The notes under the pieces were generated by a model. The model saw only the letters and a program-made list of their open reading frames with translations. It did no database searches and was not told where the DNA came from. From Litorimonas sp964352855 (GTDB lineage: Bacteria; Pseudomonadota; Alphaproteobacteria; Caulobacterales; Maricaulaceae): a stretch of 64,000 nucleotides of DNA. The number at the start of each line of letters is the position of its first letter. Within the stretch, counting starts at the first letter, position 1. This document shows positions 53,135-62,521 of this stretch, one piece after another. The position numbers and the translations under genes are program-made. The DNA is taken from contig CAYGTR010000003.1 in NCBI GenBank assembly GCA_964352855.1, positions 57,715-121,714 of the forward strand, in the 5' to 3' direction.

Positions 53135-54715
53135 ATGAAAACGGCACGGCTCTTAAAATCGACAGCGATTATAGCGTCTCTGACTTTAGTCAGCCGTCTT
53201 TTAGGTTTGGCCCGCGATATTCTCATTGCTAAGTTTTTGGGTGCCGGAGCGGTGAGTGATGCTTTTTTTACGGCCTTCAAACTGCCCAATGTGTTTCGTC
53301 GGATGTTTGCAGAGGGCGCATTTAATGCCGCCTTCGTGCCGCTTTACGCCAAACGGATAGAAGAAGAAGGTGAGGCTGCTGCCGATGAGTTTGCATCGGA
53401 AACCATGACTGCACTCTTCGCTCTGGTCGCCGCTGTCGTTATAATCTTTGAACTGACCATGCCTTGGTCACTGGGTATCATTGGAGGGGGGCTGGACAAG
53501 ACGGTCAACGCAGAGGGTATAGCGCCTTATCATCTCGCCGTGACTTATGCATGGATTACAATGCCTTATTTACTGTTTATGTCGATGACAGCGTTATTCT
53601 CGGGTATGTTAAATACAAGGGGACTATTTGCAATCGCCGCTGCCGTGCCCATCGTTTTGAACCTCTTTATGATATCGGCCCTTTTAGGCTTGCCTGGACT
53701 TGGGGTTAATCAGGCGGGCCTCGGTATAGGTCTTGCTGTCGCCGTTACGCTTTCGGGTATTGCGCAAATGGCCTGTGTCCTCTGGGCCTGTCGTCAAGCG
53801 GGGGTTAAAATAGGTCTGCGTCGGCCCCGCATCACACCCGGCGTAAAGCGGTTGTTTATTCTGGGTGTGCCCGGCATTTTCTCCGCAGGTATTACACAAA
53901 TTAATTTGCTCGTATCTCACTTGATTGCGACATTTCAACAGGGTGCCGCAAGTTGGCTCACATATGCTGACAGGCTCTATCAGTTACCACTGGGCATGAT
54001 TGGCATTGCTATGGGTATCGCGCTTCTTCCGGCGCTGTCTCGCCGCATTCGTGCCGGCGATGAGACAGGCGCAAATACGTCACTAAATCGCGGTATAGAA
54101 ATTGCGACCTTCTTAACCCTTCCCGCGGCAGCGGCGCTTTTTATTATACCTGACATTCTGATTGCAGGAATTTTTCAACGTGGTGAATTTGTCTCCGAAA
54201 CGACGCTACAAGTTGCCAAGGCTTTACGGTTTTTTGCCCTGGGTCTCCCCGCTTTCGTTATGATCAAAGTCCTGACACCGGCATTCTTTGCACGGGAAAA
54301 TACAAAATCACCCATGGTTTATGCCGCTATTTCAGCTGTCATTAATATTGCCTTTGGGCTCCTTCTTTTCTGGCGCATAGGGTTTGAAGGCTTGGCCCTG
54401 GCAACGACCATTGCCGCTTGGGTCAATGTTTACAGCTTATCCCGCACTTTGCTGCGCACGCGGCATTGGGAACCGGATAAGCGACTTCTGAGACGCGCCC
54501 CCCGCATTGCTTTGGCCAGTATTCTTATGGGCGTTGGCCTTTGGATGGGTAAACCTTACATGCCTGATTTTACGGAAACTGGCCTTTTATTGGATTTCCT
54601 ATACCTTGCCCTTATCTGTGGTGCAGGGGGACTTATTTATATCACCGCCGCTATGGCCTTGCAGGCCTTTGGCGTCGGTGATATTCGCGACGCGTTTTCA
54701 AAGAAACGCGCTTAA
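53135..54715 (+). CDS. murJ: Lipid II flippase MurJ
   Basis: 526 aa with 14 predicted helices of the MOP superfamily. The N-terminal SRLLGLARDILIAKFLGAGAVSDAFFTAFKLPN and FRRMFAEGAFNAAFVP blocks are MurJ/MviN signatures. It flips lipid II to the periplasm for peptidoglycan synthesis. It lies 12 bp after glnD and 9 bp before trpS. Confidence 0.97.
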   Translation: MKTARLLKSTAIIASLTLVSRLLGLARDILIAKFLGAGAVSDAFFTAFKLPNVFRRMFAEGAFNAAFVPLYAKRIEEEGEAAADEFASETMTALFALVAAVVIIFELTMPWSLGIIGGGLDKTVNAEGIAPYHLAVTYAWITMPYLLFMSMTALFSGMLNTRGLFAIAAAVPIVLNLFMISALLGLPGLGVNQAGLGIGLAVAVTLSGIAQMACVLWACRQAGVKIGLRRPRITPGVKRLFILGVPGIFSAGITQINLLVSHLIATFQQGAASWLTYADRLYQLPLGMIGIAMGIALLPALSRRIRAGDETGANTSLNRGIEIATFLTLPAAAALFIIPDILIAGIFQRGEFVSETTLQVAKALRFFALGLPAFVMIKVLTPAFFARENTKSPMVYAAISAVINIAFGLLLFWRIGFEGLALATTIAAWVNVYSLSRTLLRTRHWEPDKRLLRRAPRIALASILMGVGLWMGKPYMPDFTETGLLLDFLYLALICGAGGLIYITAAMALQAFGVGDIRDAFSKKRA

Positions 54716-54724
54716 GGACACATC

Positions 54725-55753
54725 GTGACTGATACCTCTTCCTACACCGGCCCAAACAGGGTTTTTTCAGGCGTGCAGCCGTCTGGGGCCCTGCATCTCG
54801 GTAATTATCTTGGCGCTTTAAAGAAGTTCGTCGACTTACAAGACGAAATGGAATGTGTCTTTTGCATTGTCGACCTACACGCCATCACCGTCTGGCAAGA
54901 CCCAAAACAACTCTCCAGCCAAACGCGGGAAATTGCAGCCGCCTTCCTTGCCTCAGGCGTGGATCCCAAAAAAGCGATTATCTACAATCAATCTGCTGTC
55001 CGCGCCCATACGGAACTGGCATGGTATTTTAACTGTGTCGCACGCATGGGATGGTTGCAGCGTATGACGCAATTTAAGGACAAAGCCGGTAAAAATTCTG
55101 AGCGGATGAGTGTGGGCCTATTTGACTACCCTGTTTTGCAAGCCGCTGACATTTTAGCTTTTAAAGCTACGCATGTGCCTGTTGGCGAAGACCAGAAACA
55201 ACATCTGGAGTTATCACAACAAATCGCAGCAAAGTTTAATCATGATTTCGGCGTGCCAAATTTCTTCCCCGAGCCCGAAGCTTTGATTAAAGGCCCGGGT
55301 GCACGCGTTATGAGCCTTCGCGACGGAACAACAAAAATGTCAAAATCTGATCCCTCGGATAATTCGCGCATCAACCTGACGGATGATGCCGACACTATTT
55401 CTAAAAAGATCAAGAAAGCCAAGACCGATGGCGGCATGATGCCCGAGAGCCTGAAGGAAATGGAAGACCGTCCCGAGGTTAAAAACCTCGTCGGTATTTA
55501 TGCCGCATTATCAGGCAAGACAGATGCAGATATTATCACCTCATATGCGGGGCAAGGTTTCGGAGTTTTCAAACCTGCCTTAGCAGATTTGGCGGTTGAA
55601 AAATTGGCGCCAATTACAGATTTAATGAACCGCTATTTGGCAGACCCTGATGAGTTGGATCGCCTTTTGGCAAAAGCCGGTGATAAAGCGGCAGACATCG
55701 CAGACCCAATTGTAGCGGATATCCGCCGCATTATTGGTTTTATAGGAGCCTAA
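54725..55753 (+). CDS. trpS: Tryptophanyl-tRNA synthetase
   Basis: 342 aa class I synthetase. The HIGH-type motif is PSGALHLGN (about 18-26) and the KMSKS motif is in TKMSKSDPSD (about residue 203). GEDQKQHLELSQQIA is TrpRS-specific. It starts at GTG. The size is normal for bacterial TrpRS. Confidence 0.97.
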   Translation: MTDTSSYTGPNRVFSGVQPSGALHLGNYLGALKKFVDLQDEMECVFCIVDLHAITVWQDPKQLSSQTREIAAAFLASGVDPKKAIIYNQSAVRAHTELAWYFNCVARMGWLQRMTQFKDKAGKNSERMSVGLFDYPVLQAADILAFKATHVPVGEDQKQHLELSQQIAAKFNHDFGVPNFFPEPEALIKGPGARVMSLRDGTTKMSKSDPSDNSRINLTDDADTISKKIKKAKTDGGMMPESLKEMEDRPEVKNLVGIYAALSGKTDADIITSYAGQGFGVFKPALADLAVEKLAPITDLMNRYLADPDELDRLLAKAGDKAADIADPIVADIRRIIGFIGA

Positions 55754-55754
55754 T

Positions 55755-56276
55755 ATGAAATATTTAATTCTCTCCGTCTCGGCTCTCGCAATGGTAGCAT
55801 GCGGAAATGCCGAGACAGAGACCAAAATGGAAAAAGCAGGTGACGTCACGTATGATATAGACCAAATGAAAAGGGGCATTGAGGTGTCATCCGCCTATAT
55901 TCAACCGCCCTTCCCGGGACGCGATGTCGCCGCCGGTTTCTTTGAGCTGACCAATCACGGGCCCGATGATCGCCTGATTGCGGTGTCTAGTCCTATCAGT
56001 GCCAATGTCGAAATTCACAACCACATAGAAGAAGATGGCGTCATGAAAATGCGCAAAATTGAAGGCGTCGCTTTAGCCAAAGGTGAAACCGTCAAGTTCA
56101 AGCCAGGAAGCTTCCATATCATGATGTTTGGCGCCGCCATGCCTGAGAATGCAGAGGATGTGGCCGTCACTTTTACTTATGAAAAAGCAAAGCCCGTCAC
56201 ATTAATACTCCCGATTGGCGAACCAGAAGAAAATAAGATGGATCAAAGCAGTCCCGGGTCAGGCAGTGAATATTAA
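55755..56276 (+). CDS. Periplasmic copper chaperone PCuAC, lipoprotein form
   Basis: 173 aa. Lipobox VAC after a short signal peptide. The copper site H-x10-M-x21-H-x-M is complete within EIHNHIEEDGVM and FHIMMFG. PCuAC proteins hand copper to the CuA site of cytochrome c oxidase or aid copper handling. It begins one base after the trpS stop. No Sco or oxidase genes adjoin it. It ends in a Gln/Ser/Gly tail and overlaps the convergent M48 gene by four bases. Confidence 0.92.
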   Translation: MKYLILSVSALAMVACGNAETETKMEKAGDVTYDIDQMKRGIEVSSAYIQPPFPGRDVAAGFFELTNHGPDDRLIAVSSPISANVEIHNHIEEDGVMKMRKIEGVALAKGETVKFKPGSFHIMMFGAAMPENAEDVAVTFTYEKAKPVTLILPIGEPEENKMDQSSPGSGSEY

Positions 56277-57256
56277 TTGATTTCAGCAAACCCTAATTGT
56301 TCATCACGCGCCTTTATCTCTTTAATACGGGCGCGTTCTTTTTTGAAGTTTTCATACCGCGCAAGAATGGTGGGGTGGCTCTCAGAATTGTCTTGCAAAT
56401 CCCGATGCGGGTGCGCAGCGTCTGCCCAATAAGTTATCGCCGCGTCAATATCATAACCTGCATTCGCCATAAGCACGAGCGCCATGCGGTCAGCCTCTAA
56501 CTCTAAATCTTGGGATGGTGGCTTATTGATATGTCCCGCGATCGCATGCGCCATTTCATGTGCAATTATCAAAGCCAAATTCACATCATCCGGGACAATT
56601 CGCATAAGCTCTGATGTGACGTAAACCTCATCGCCATCCGTATGACCATTCACGTCTTGCGAATAAAATACGCTGGTTGGGTAATCACAGGCTGTTTCTG
56701 AGCGGAGTGCCGTCTCATAATCAGACCCATCCTGCGTGCGGAGAGTCAAGCGCGTTTGAGTGCCCCCAAAAGCGCCCCGCGAAATTGCAGCATAAAACCG
56801 CTTCATTGTTTGCCCGCCGGGCACGTATTGACCATTTAATTGCACGATACGGTCCCCAATTTGAATGTCGGCATCTTCTGCAGGCGATCCTCGCCTCACG
56901 CTACGCACATAAATACCATTTGGCTTCAGACCCATAACCTCTTCCGCAATGCCCTGAAGTCTTTCAGGGTAATCCTCTAAGGCATGTTCCGTAAAGCCAG
57001 GGTCCCGAAAGATACGTGGACACAAATCCACATTGGCCAGACGCATTGGCGCGCTGACCCGGTCGAGGCGATCATTCATAAGGCGGTATTCGGCCAAAAC
57101 ATCAGCGAATTGTGTCGTGTCAGGACGGTCAGTCGGCAGCATCGGAATAACCGATTGATCTTGCGCTTCGGTCATCTCGCTAGCTTCGGGGCCGGACGCC
57201 GAAGAACAGGCCAATAAGGCTGCGCCTGCCAGAGCTGATATGAAAAGATGACGCAT
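56273..57256 (-). CDS. M48-family metalloprotease with PDZ domain, lipoprotein (copy 1)
   Basis: 327 aa from the ATG at 57256. Lipobox LLAC. A PDZ-like segment (GIYVRSVRRGSPAEDADIQIGD) at about 115-150 precedes the zinc site HEMAHAIAGH and the third-ligand motif ELEADRMAL. It probably degrades misfolded envelope proteins, like BepA/LoiP-type M48 enzymes. It overlaps the stop of its upstream paralogue by one base (TGATG), so both are co-translated. Confidence 0.88.
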   Translation of the reverse strand: MRHLFISALAGAALLACSSASGPEASEMTEAQDQSVIPMLPTDRPDTTQFADVLAEYRLMNDRLDRVSAPMRLANVDLCPRIFRDPGFTEHALEDYPERLQGIAEEVMGLKPNGIYVRSVRRGSPAEDADIQIGDRIVQLNGQYVPGGQTMKRFYAAISRGAFGGTQTRLTLRTQDGSDYETALRSETACDYPTSVFYSQDVNGHTDGDEVYVTSELMRIVPDDVNLALIIAHEMAHAIAGHINKPPSQDLELEADRMALVLMANAGYDIDAAITYWADAAHPHRDLQDNSESHPTILARYENFKKERARIKEIKARDEQLGFAEIN

Positions 57257-58236
57257 CAAGACTCTGGGGCCTTATTATCCAGAAAATTGGGTAATAAGGG
57301 TTCATCCGCCGCCACTTTCATATCTATCTCATTGCGGGTCGCCGCCAATCGTAAATAACGATCTGGAAAGCTGGGATGTGTTTTCGCTCGGCTCACGTTT
57401 TTTGGGCTTACCTTCGCAAGACGCCGCCAAAGCTCTTCAACCCCATCAATCACATAGCCTGCCCGTTTTGAATAATAGAGGCCCACATAATCCGCCTCGG
57501 ATTCAAATGGCCGTGTATAACGTGTAGCAAAACCCGACAAAATATAATTCCCGATAATTTTACGAATATGACCCATCGTATTATGGGCAAGCTCATGTCC
57601 GACAATCAAAGCCAGCTCTTCATCAGACTCAATGAAATCCATCATCCCTGTTGTGATGGTGATAGTATGACCATCGGCATAAGCATTAATGGCAGCACTC
57701 TGCGAAAGCCGCAAATTGTAAGCACAGGCTTTGTCCGGGATAATCTCCAAATCTGATATCACGCCTGAACGATCTAATCTGAGCGGCTCATTCTCTTTTA
57801 GCGCTTTTTGGATAGCAGAGCTGCGTAAAGCACGCCCTTTCGCGTTGCGAATAATATCGCCGCGTCGCAAACCCGCCTTATGCCCAGGGCCGTCTATGGC
57901 AATGTGAAAGATTTCTGTATCATCGCCAGCGCCCAATTCGCGTTCACTGCCGTCCCGTAAACGTTTGTCATAGCTCTTGAGGCTATGGGTCAACACACCA
58001 ATGTCGGGCGCCGTTTTGGGGCACAGCCCTTCATTCGCGAGCAAAATAGGACGCCCCACACGTAAGAGGCGTTCCGCCATAGAATCCCATTCCATCAACG
58101 CTAATTTTTCCTGCGTCTGCTTTTCTTTCAACAACTGCGGTGCGGCAACTTCCGGCAAACGTGTATTAAGCCCCGCACAGCCCGTCGTGATGCCGGCAAA
58201 TGCCAGCAAACCAGATAGAGAAAGAGCTCTTAACAT
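57256..58236 (-). CDS. M48-family metalloprotease with PDZ domain, lipoprotein (copy 2)
   Basis: 326 aa paralogue of the following gene with the same plan: lipobox TGC, PDZ-like segment (HIAIDGPGHKAGLRRGD), zinc site HELAHNTMGH and FESEADYVGLYY. Sequence outside the motifs differs markedly, so the duplication is old. Divergent from nfu. Confidence 0.88.
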   Translation of the reverse strand: MLRALSLSGLLAFAGITTGCAGLNTRLPEVAAPQLLKEKQTQEKLALMEWDSMAERLLRVGRPILLANEGLCPKTAPDIGVLTHSLKSYDKRLRDGSERELGAGDDTEIFHIAIDGPGHKAGLRRGDIIRNAKGRALRSSAIQKALKENEPLRLDRSGVISDLEIIPDKACAYNLRLSQSAAINAYADGHTITITTGMMDFIESDEELALIVGHELAHNTMGHIRKIIGNYILSGFATRYTRPFESEADYVGLYYSKRAGYVIDGVEELWRRLAKVSPKNVSRAKTHPSFPDRYLRLAATRNEIDMKVAADEPLLPNFLDNKAPES

Positions 58237-58313
58237 AGATTATGTCATGCAAATTTGTGACGGTGACGTCAATGTGTCTTGAACATTGATTAAAGAAGCC
58301 CCAAATATCAACT

Positions 58314-58889
58314 ATGTTTATACAAACCGAAGACACGCCGAATCCCGCGACCCTAAAGTTCTTACCCGGCCGGGATGTTGTCGGCAAAGACGGCATAATC
58401 CTTGAGATTGCGCGCGGTGAAGATGTGTCACGTGCACCTCTGGCCGAAATGCTGTTTATGATCCCTGATGTGCAGCGTGTCTTTTTCGGAACGGATTATA
58501 TTTCTGTGACACGTAGCGAAGATGCCCAGTGGAAACACCTCAAGCCTGCGGTTCTCGGGGCTATTATGGATTTCTATGTCGCAGGCGGCGTGCCTTTGCT
58601 GGAACAATTGCAGTCCGGTGAAGTTGAAGAGCATAGCTATGAAGGCGAAACACTGGAAATCGTAGAACAGATCAAAGAGTTGATTGAGCTCCGCGTCCGC
58701 CCCGCTGTCGCGCAAGATGGAGGCGATATTGTTTTTCGGCACTTTGATGTTGACGATGGGTCCGTTTATCTTGAAATGCGAGGCGCTTGTGCAGGTTGCC
58801 CCAGCTCAACCATGACCCTCAAAAGCGGCATTGAAAATCTTTTGAAACATTATGTCCCTGAAGTGACACGCGTAGAGCAGGCCGTGTAA
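58314..58889 (+). CDS. Nfu-type iron-sulphur scaffold protein
   Basis: 191 aa: N-terminal Nfu_N domain (FIQTEDTPNPATLKFLPG) and C-terminal NifU domain with Cys159-x2-Cys162 (CAGCPSS). It carries [4Fe-4S] clusters to client enzymes such as aconitase and the radical-SAM methylthiotransferases, both encoded in this window. Followed directly by tsaB. Confidence 0.95.
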   Translation: MFIQTEDTPNPATLKFLPGRDVVGKDGIILEIARGEDVSRAPLAEMLFMIPDVQRVFFGTDYISVTRSEDAQWKHLKPAVLGAIMDFYVAGGVPLLEQLQSGEVEEHSYEGETLEIVEQIKELIELRVRPAVAQDGGDIVFRHFDVDDGSVYLEMRGACAGCPSSTMTLKSGIENLLKHYVPEVTRVEQAV

Positions 58890-59501
58890 TTGCTGACACT
58901 TGGGCTGGATACGACGGGTAAAGCCTGTTCGGCAGCGCTCGTTGATGAAGGACGTATTATCGCCCACAGCTCAGAGCCTATCGGACGAGGTCATGCCGAA
59001 CGTCTGGCCCCTCTCGTGAAAGATATGGTTTATAATGCGGGCCGCAATATCAGTGATATTTCTCGCATCGGTGTTTGCACCGGACCCGGCAGTTTTACGG
59101 GGCAGCGCGTGGCGCTCTCTTTTGCCAAAGGCTTCGCTCTCCCGCGTAAGTTACCCGTGATTGGACTGGCGTCTCTTGAGATATGGGCCCGCGAAGCGGA
59201 CCCAGAACAAAACAAACTAATTGTGAGCGTCGCAGATGTGCGGCGCGGCGAATTGTGTTGGGCGGCTTGGAAAAATGGCATGCCGGAAATCTTACCTGTC
59301 ACGCAGAAAATTGATGAGGCTGAAGCCCTGATAGAGGCTTTAAACCCTGATATCATTATGCGTGATCGGCCAATATCCACTATTATATTGGCTTGGCTAG
59401 CACAGCATGAAACGCCTCAAAACGCCCCCGCTGTCCCACTTTACTCTCGCGCCCCCGATGCAAAATTACCAGGCGGCGGCACGCCCCAAATAGCTAGATG
59501 A
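58890..59501 (+). CDS. tsaB: tRNA t6A biosynthesis protein TsaB
   Basis: 203 aa ASKHA-fold protein with GLDTTGKACSAAL at the start and the TsaB hallmark GPGSFTGQRVALSFAKG. It scaffolds TsaD and TsaE in making t6A37. It starts with TTG immediately after the nfu stop. Its product, t6A, is the substrate of MtaB encoded at 8.9 kb. The stop overlaps the rimI start (ATGA). Confidence 0.93.
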   Translation: MLTLGLDTTGKACSAALVDEGRIIAHSSEPIGRGHAERLAPLVKDMVYNAGRNISDISRIGVCTGPGSFTGQRVALSFAKGFALPRKLPVIGLASLEIWAREADPEQNKLIVSVADVRRGELCWAAWKNGMPEILPVTQKIDEAEALIEALNPDIIMRDRPISTIILAWLAQHETPQNAPAVPLYSRAPDAKLPGGGTPQIAR

Positions 59502-59941
59502 TTCGCCAAACCCTCATCAGGCCGTTGACAGCGAGTGATGCAGATTTAATGTCTATTATCCACGCACAGTCTTTCCCCGCCGGTTGGCCCTCATCGGAGA
59601 TGCAGGTGCATATCGAGAAGGATTTAAGCCTTGGTATAGGGGCGCCTTTACAGGCCTTTATTTTGGTGCAGAGCGGCGCAGATCAAGCCGATATTCTGAC
59701 ACTTGCAACAGACCCAGCCCATCGCCGGAAAGGCTATGCACGCAAACTCTTGGCCAAAGCCGAAAGCGCCTTAAGAGAAAGAGGGGTTAAAGTCTTATAT
59801 CTGGATGTGTCCGAACATAATGAAGGCGCCATTGCCCTTTATAAATCCTGTCGATTTCAAGCTGTCGGACGTCGGCCTGCCTATTATCGCACAGCAAAAG
59901 GGCGTGTCGCCGCCATAACATTTTCAAAATTATTGCGCTAA
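59498..59941 (+). CDS. rimI: Ribosomal protein S18 alanine N-acetyltransferase RimI-type
   Basis: 147 aa GNAT. Acetyl-CoA motif A is LATDPAHRRKGYARKLL (R-x2-G-x-A), with LDVSEHNEGAIALYKSCRFQAVGRRPAYY downstream, typical of RimI. The conserved position after tsaB supports the name. Acetylation target in this organism is inferred. Confidence 0.92.
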   Translation: MIRQTLIRPLTASDADLMSIIHAQSFPAGWPSSEMQVHIEKDLSLGIGAPLQAFILVQSGADQADILTLATDPAHRRKGYARKLLAKAESALRERGVKVLYLDVSEHNEGAIALYKSCRFQAVGRRPAYYRTAKGRVAAITFSKLLR

Positions 59942-59993
59942 TCTCTTAACGCAAACACTAGACGTAGCCAAAGGTGAAGGTTAAACCAGACTT

Positions 59994-60401
59994 ATGCCAA
60001 ATTGGATTGAAAGAAAATGTGTTGAACGCGGACTTCGCCTGACAGACCAGCGCCGTATTATCGCGCAAGTCTTATCCGAAGCGGATGATCACCCGGACGC
60101 CGAGGAGCTTTACGCACGTGCGTCTAAAATTGACCCGAAAATCTCTCTCGCCACGGTGTATCGCACAGTCCGCTTGTTTGCAGACGCCGATATTGTGGAG
60201 ACCCATGATTTTCGTGACGGTCGTGCGCGTTATGAAACCGCAGATGCCGATCATCATGATCACCTAATTGATGTGAACACAGGTGACGTGATCGAATTTG
60301 TCGATGAAGAGATCGAAGCCCTCCAACATCGCATCGCCAAGAAGCTAGGCTATGAACTCGTCGATCATCGTTTGGAGCTTTATGGGCGCAAGAAGAAGTA
60401 A
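59994..60401 (+). CDS. fur: Fur-family metal regulator (Fur/Mur type)
   Basis: 135 aa: winged HTH (LRLTDQRRIIAQVL; KISLATVYRTVRLF) and a dimerisation domain with the regulatory site HHDHLIDVNTG. The two Cys of the E. coli CxxC structural zinc site are replaced by Asp and Thr, and the C-terminal Cys are absent, as in alphaproteobacterial Fur/Mur proteins that respond to iron or manganese. Position after rimI is class-typical. Confidence 0.93.
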   Translation: MPNWIERKCVERGLRLTDQRRIIAQVLSEADDHPDAEELYARASKIDPKISLATVYRTVRLFADADIVETHDFRDGRARYETADADHHDHLIDVNTGDVIEFVDEEIEALQHRIAKKLGYELVDHRLELYGRKKK

Positions 60402-60406
60402 CCATC

Positions 60407-60973
60407 ATGAATAGGGCGCTCATAAATTCAGGTTTTATTCCTCTGCCCGCATGGTTTCTTTTCGTTACCATCGCTGGTTTCTTTGCTGTTGATTATAGCC
60501 CAATCGCCTCCCATGCCAGCGTGATGACACTACAAGATAATTTGTCCTATCCGATTGTAAGCACAGGAGCCATTCTAACAGGCATCACTCTCATTCTTTT
60601 TGGCGTCGGCATTTGGCGGGTTTCCAAGCTAACAGTTTCAGGCGGGGGGCTTTGCTGGATTATTTTTGGGATATCTATGATTGCCAATGGTGTCTGGCCA
60701 ATGGGAAGCCCTATGCATGGCCTTTATATCATCGGCATTGCAAACATTCTTGCACCTGCATTGAGCCTCCTCGATATACGTGACGAAGCTTTACGACAAA
60801 GACTATATGGAACGACAACCTTTGTCAGCTTAGCATCTGTGTTCTATATTTGGATTTTGCTCAACGGTTTTGATCCCGAAGGTTATCAAGGTTTAACCCA
60901 GCGTCTCTTTGCTTCAATCGGATATTTGTGGCCCTTTATTTTTGCTTATCGTTATTTAAAACAAAAGGCCTAG
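60407..60973 (+). CDS. DUF998-like integral membrane protein
   Basis: 188 aa with about six helices. The pattern with an Asp-Tyr-Ser-Pro-Ile start (FFAVDYSPIASHASVMT) and NGVWPMGSPMHGLYIIG resembles DUF998 proteins of unknown function. It begins five bases after fur, so it is probably co-transcribed. Confidence 0.72.
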   Translation: MNRALINSGFIPLPAWFLFVTIAGFFAVDYSPIASHASVMTLQDNLSYPIVSTGAILTGITLILFGVGIWRVSKLTVSGGGLCWIIFGISMIANGVWPMGSPMHGLYIIGIANILAPALSLLDIRDEALRQRLYGTTTFVSLASVFYIWILLNGFDPEGYQGLTQRLFASIGYLWPFIFAYRYLKQKA

Positions 60974-60977
60974 TGTC

Positions 60978-61835
60978 CTATTGCGCCGCCAATAATGCTT
61001 TCGCTTCATTCAACTCTTTCTCAAACACAGCCTCACTGATTCGCGGCGCGCCATGTGGTTGGGTGTGTAGAATTTCCCATCGCCCGTCATGATGCTCGAC
61101 CAGAGCCGTGCAACTTTCGACCCAGTCTCCGTCGTTCATATAGGTAATACCGTTAATATCGCGCATTTCAGCGACATGAATATGCCCGCAGATCGCGCCG
61201 TCAAACCCCTTGCGGCGGCAATAATCAGCGACTTGTTCTTCAAAACTATGAATGAAGTTCATGGCGCGTTTGGTGCGTTTCTTTAGGCTCTTGGACAGTG
61301 ACCAATAAGGCAAACCGAGCTTTCGTCGCACAAAATTCAGCTTCGTATTCACCCAAAGGAGCAAATTATAGGCATTATCGCCAAGGTGCATAATCCATTT
61401 GCGGTCTGCGCGCATGAGGCCGTCAAATATATCTCCATGCACGACCAAATAGCGTTTCCCGTCTTCGCCGATATGCACTTCACGATTAGAGAGTTTTACC
61501 TCGCCGAAATTAACATTGAACCGCAGAAATCCGCGCAGAAACTCGTCGTGATTACCGGCAATGTAACGCACGTCCGTTCCGCGCTTACTTGCCGTCAGAA
61601 TGCGGCGAATGACATTAGTATGAGATTGCGGCCAGAACCATTTCTTACGCAACCGCCAACCGTCAATAATATCGCCGACAAGGTAAAGCGTCTCGGCTGT
61701 ATTATATTTGAGAAACTCACAGAGCGCTTCGGCTTGGCACCCTTTAGAGCCTAAATGGACGTCAGAGATAAATATCGTCCGATAAATAGGTTTCGGATGA
61801 TTTTTTGTTTTTTGCTTTTTTGAAACCGCCGCCAT
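60978..61835 (-). CDS. Metallophosphoesterase, UDP-2,3-diacylglucosamine diphosphatase-like
   Basis: 285 aa from the ATG at 61835 (an in-frame ATG at 61916 gives 312 aa, and the extra residues look non-conserved). Calcineurin-like metal motifs are DVHLG, GDIIDGW, GNHDEF, HGDIFD and GHIHVA. The YLVGDIIDGWRLRKKWFWPQSH block is typical of LpxH-like proteins that are often annotated as lipid A enzymes. In alphaproteobacteria LpxI often does that step, so the true substrate is uncertain. Confidence 0.82.
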   Translation of the reverse strand: MAAVSKKQKTKNHPKPIYRTIFISDVHLGSKGCQAEALCEFLKYNTAETLYLVGDIIDGWRLRKKWFWPQSHTNVIRRILTASKRGTDVRYIAGNHDEFLRGFLRFNVNFGEVKLSNREVHIGEDGKRYLVVHGDIFDGLMRADRKWIMHLGDNAYNLLLWVNTKLNFVRRKLGLPYWSLSKSLKKRTKRAMNFIHSFEEQVADYCRRKGFDGAICGHIHVAEMRDINGITYMNDGDWVESCTALVEHHDGRWEILHTQPHGAPRISEAVFEKELNEAKALLAAQ

Positions 61836-61908
61836 GATTCGCGCCGTAAGGCGATTTGATGACGGGCGTATGACACTTAATTTTATAAAGTTTTCACAAA
61901 ACAGGGTA

Positions 61909-61916
61909 TTAACCAT
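61909..61916. promoter_or_regulatory. TTAACCAT, CtrA-type half-site
   Basis: This octamer is the alternative CtrA recognition form in Caulobacter. It lies between the phosphoesterase gene and the small secreted gene at 62038. An eight-base match is weak support. Confidence 0.25.
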
Positions 61917-62037
61917 AGCTCACTTTTAACTGTCCCGCTTTGACCCTCCACCCCATTTGACCCCATTTCGGCCTTATTTCGTCCTCACGTTAGACTCTGA
62001 CATGTACTCCCGCATGTAGAAAGGTAAGGAGGAGACT

Positions 62038-62445
62038 ATGTTTCATCCGAGCGACGCCATTTTAAAAATAGCGATCACGGTCGCCTTCACATTTTGCAGC
62101 ACTGTCTCAATACAGGCAGAAGCCGCCACATGGAATATCAATCAACCCAGTGTGACTTCGCCTCATATAAAAGGCGCAGGGCAAGGCAACCTTGTCAAAG
62201 GACTTGTCGATAAAACGGGAGACTGGATCGATGGAACGGCACAGGCCGCAGCCGTCGAATTTAAGGCACTTGGCTTGACATCAAAAATTAAAAATGCCCG
62301 CAGCAACTCCCACAGCACACGGTCATCGATTGCTAAGAAAATGCCCTTTTCAAAGAACAGCAAAATCAGCGCCCCTGCGATCATGCTCATCTTTGCGTTT
62401 CTTGGAATTGTTTTTGTCTTAAGAATTTCCAATTCGGAAGTTTAA
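62038..62445 (+). CDS. Small envelope protein of unknown function
   Basis: 135 aa behind an unusually strong AAGGAGGAG ribosome-binding site. Signal peptide to about residue 30 (ends EAATWN), a Ser/Lys-rich basic middle, and one hydrophobic helix close to the C terminus (about 110-130). It is thus a periplasmic protein held by a C-terminal anchor. No family recognised. Confidence 0.72.
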   Translation: MFHPSDAILKIAITVAFTFCSTVSIQAEAATWNINQPSVTSPHIKGAGQGNLVKGLVDKTGDWIDGTAQAAAVEFKALGLTSKIKNARSNSHSTRSSIAKKMPFSKNSKISAPAIMLIFAFLGIVFVLRISNSEV

Positions 62446-62521
62446 GGTAACAAGCAGTAAGAGTCTTGCAGGTTAAGCTTTTCCTGACTATAGGCCGCCC
62501 ACAACATTAGTGAGAATAATC

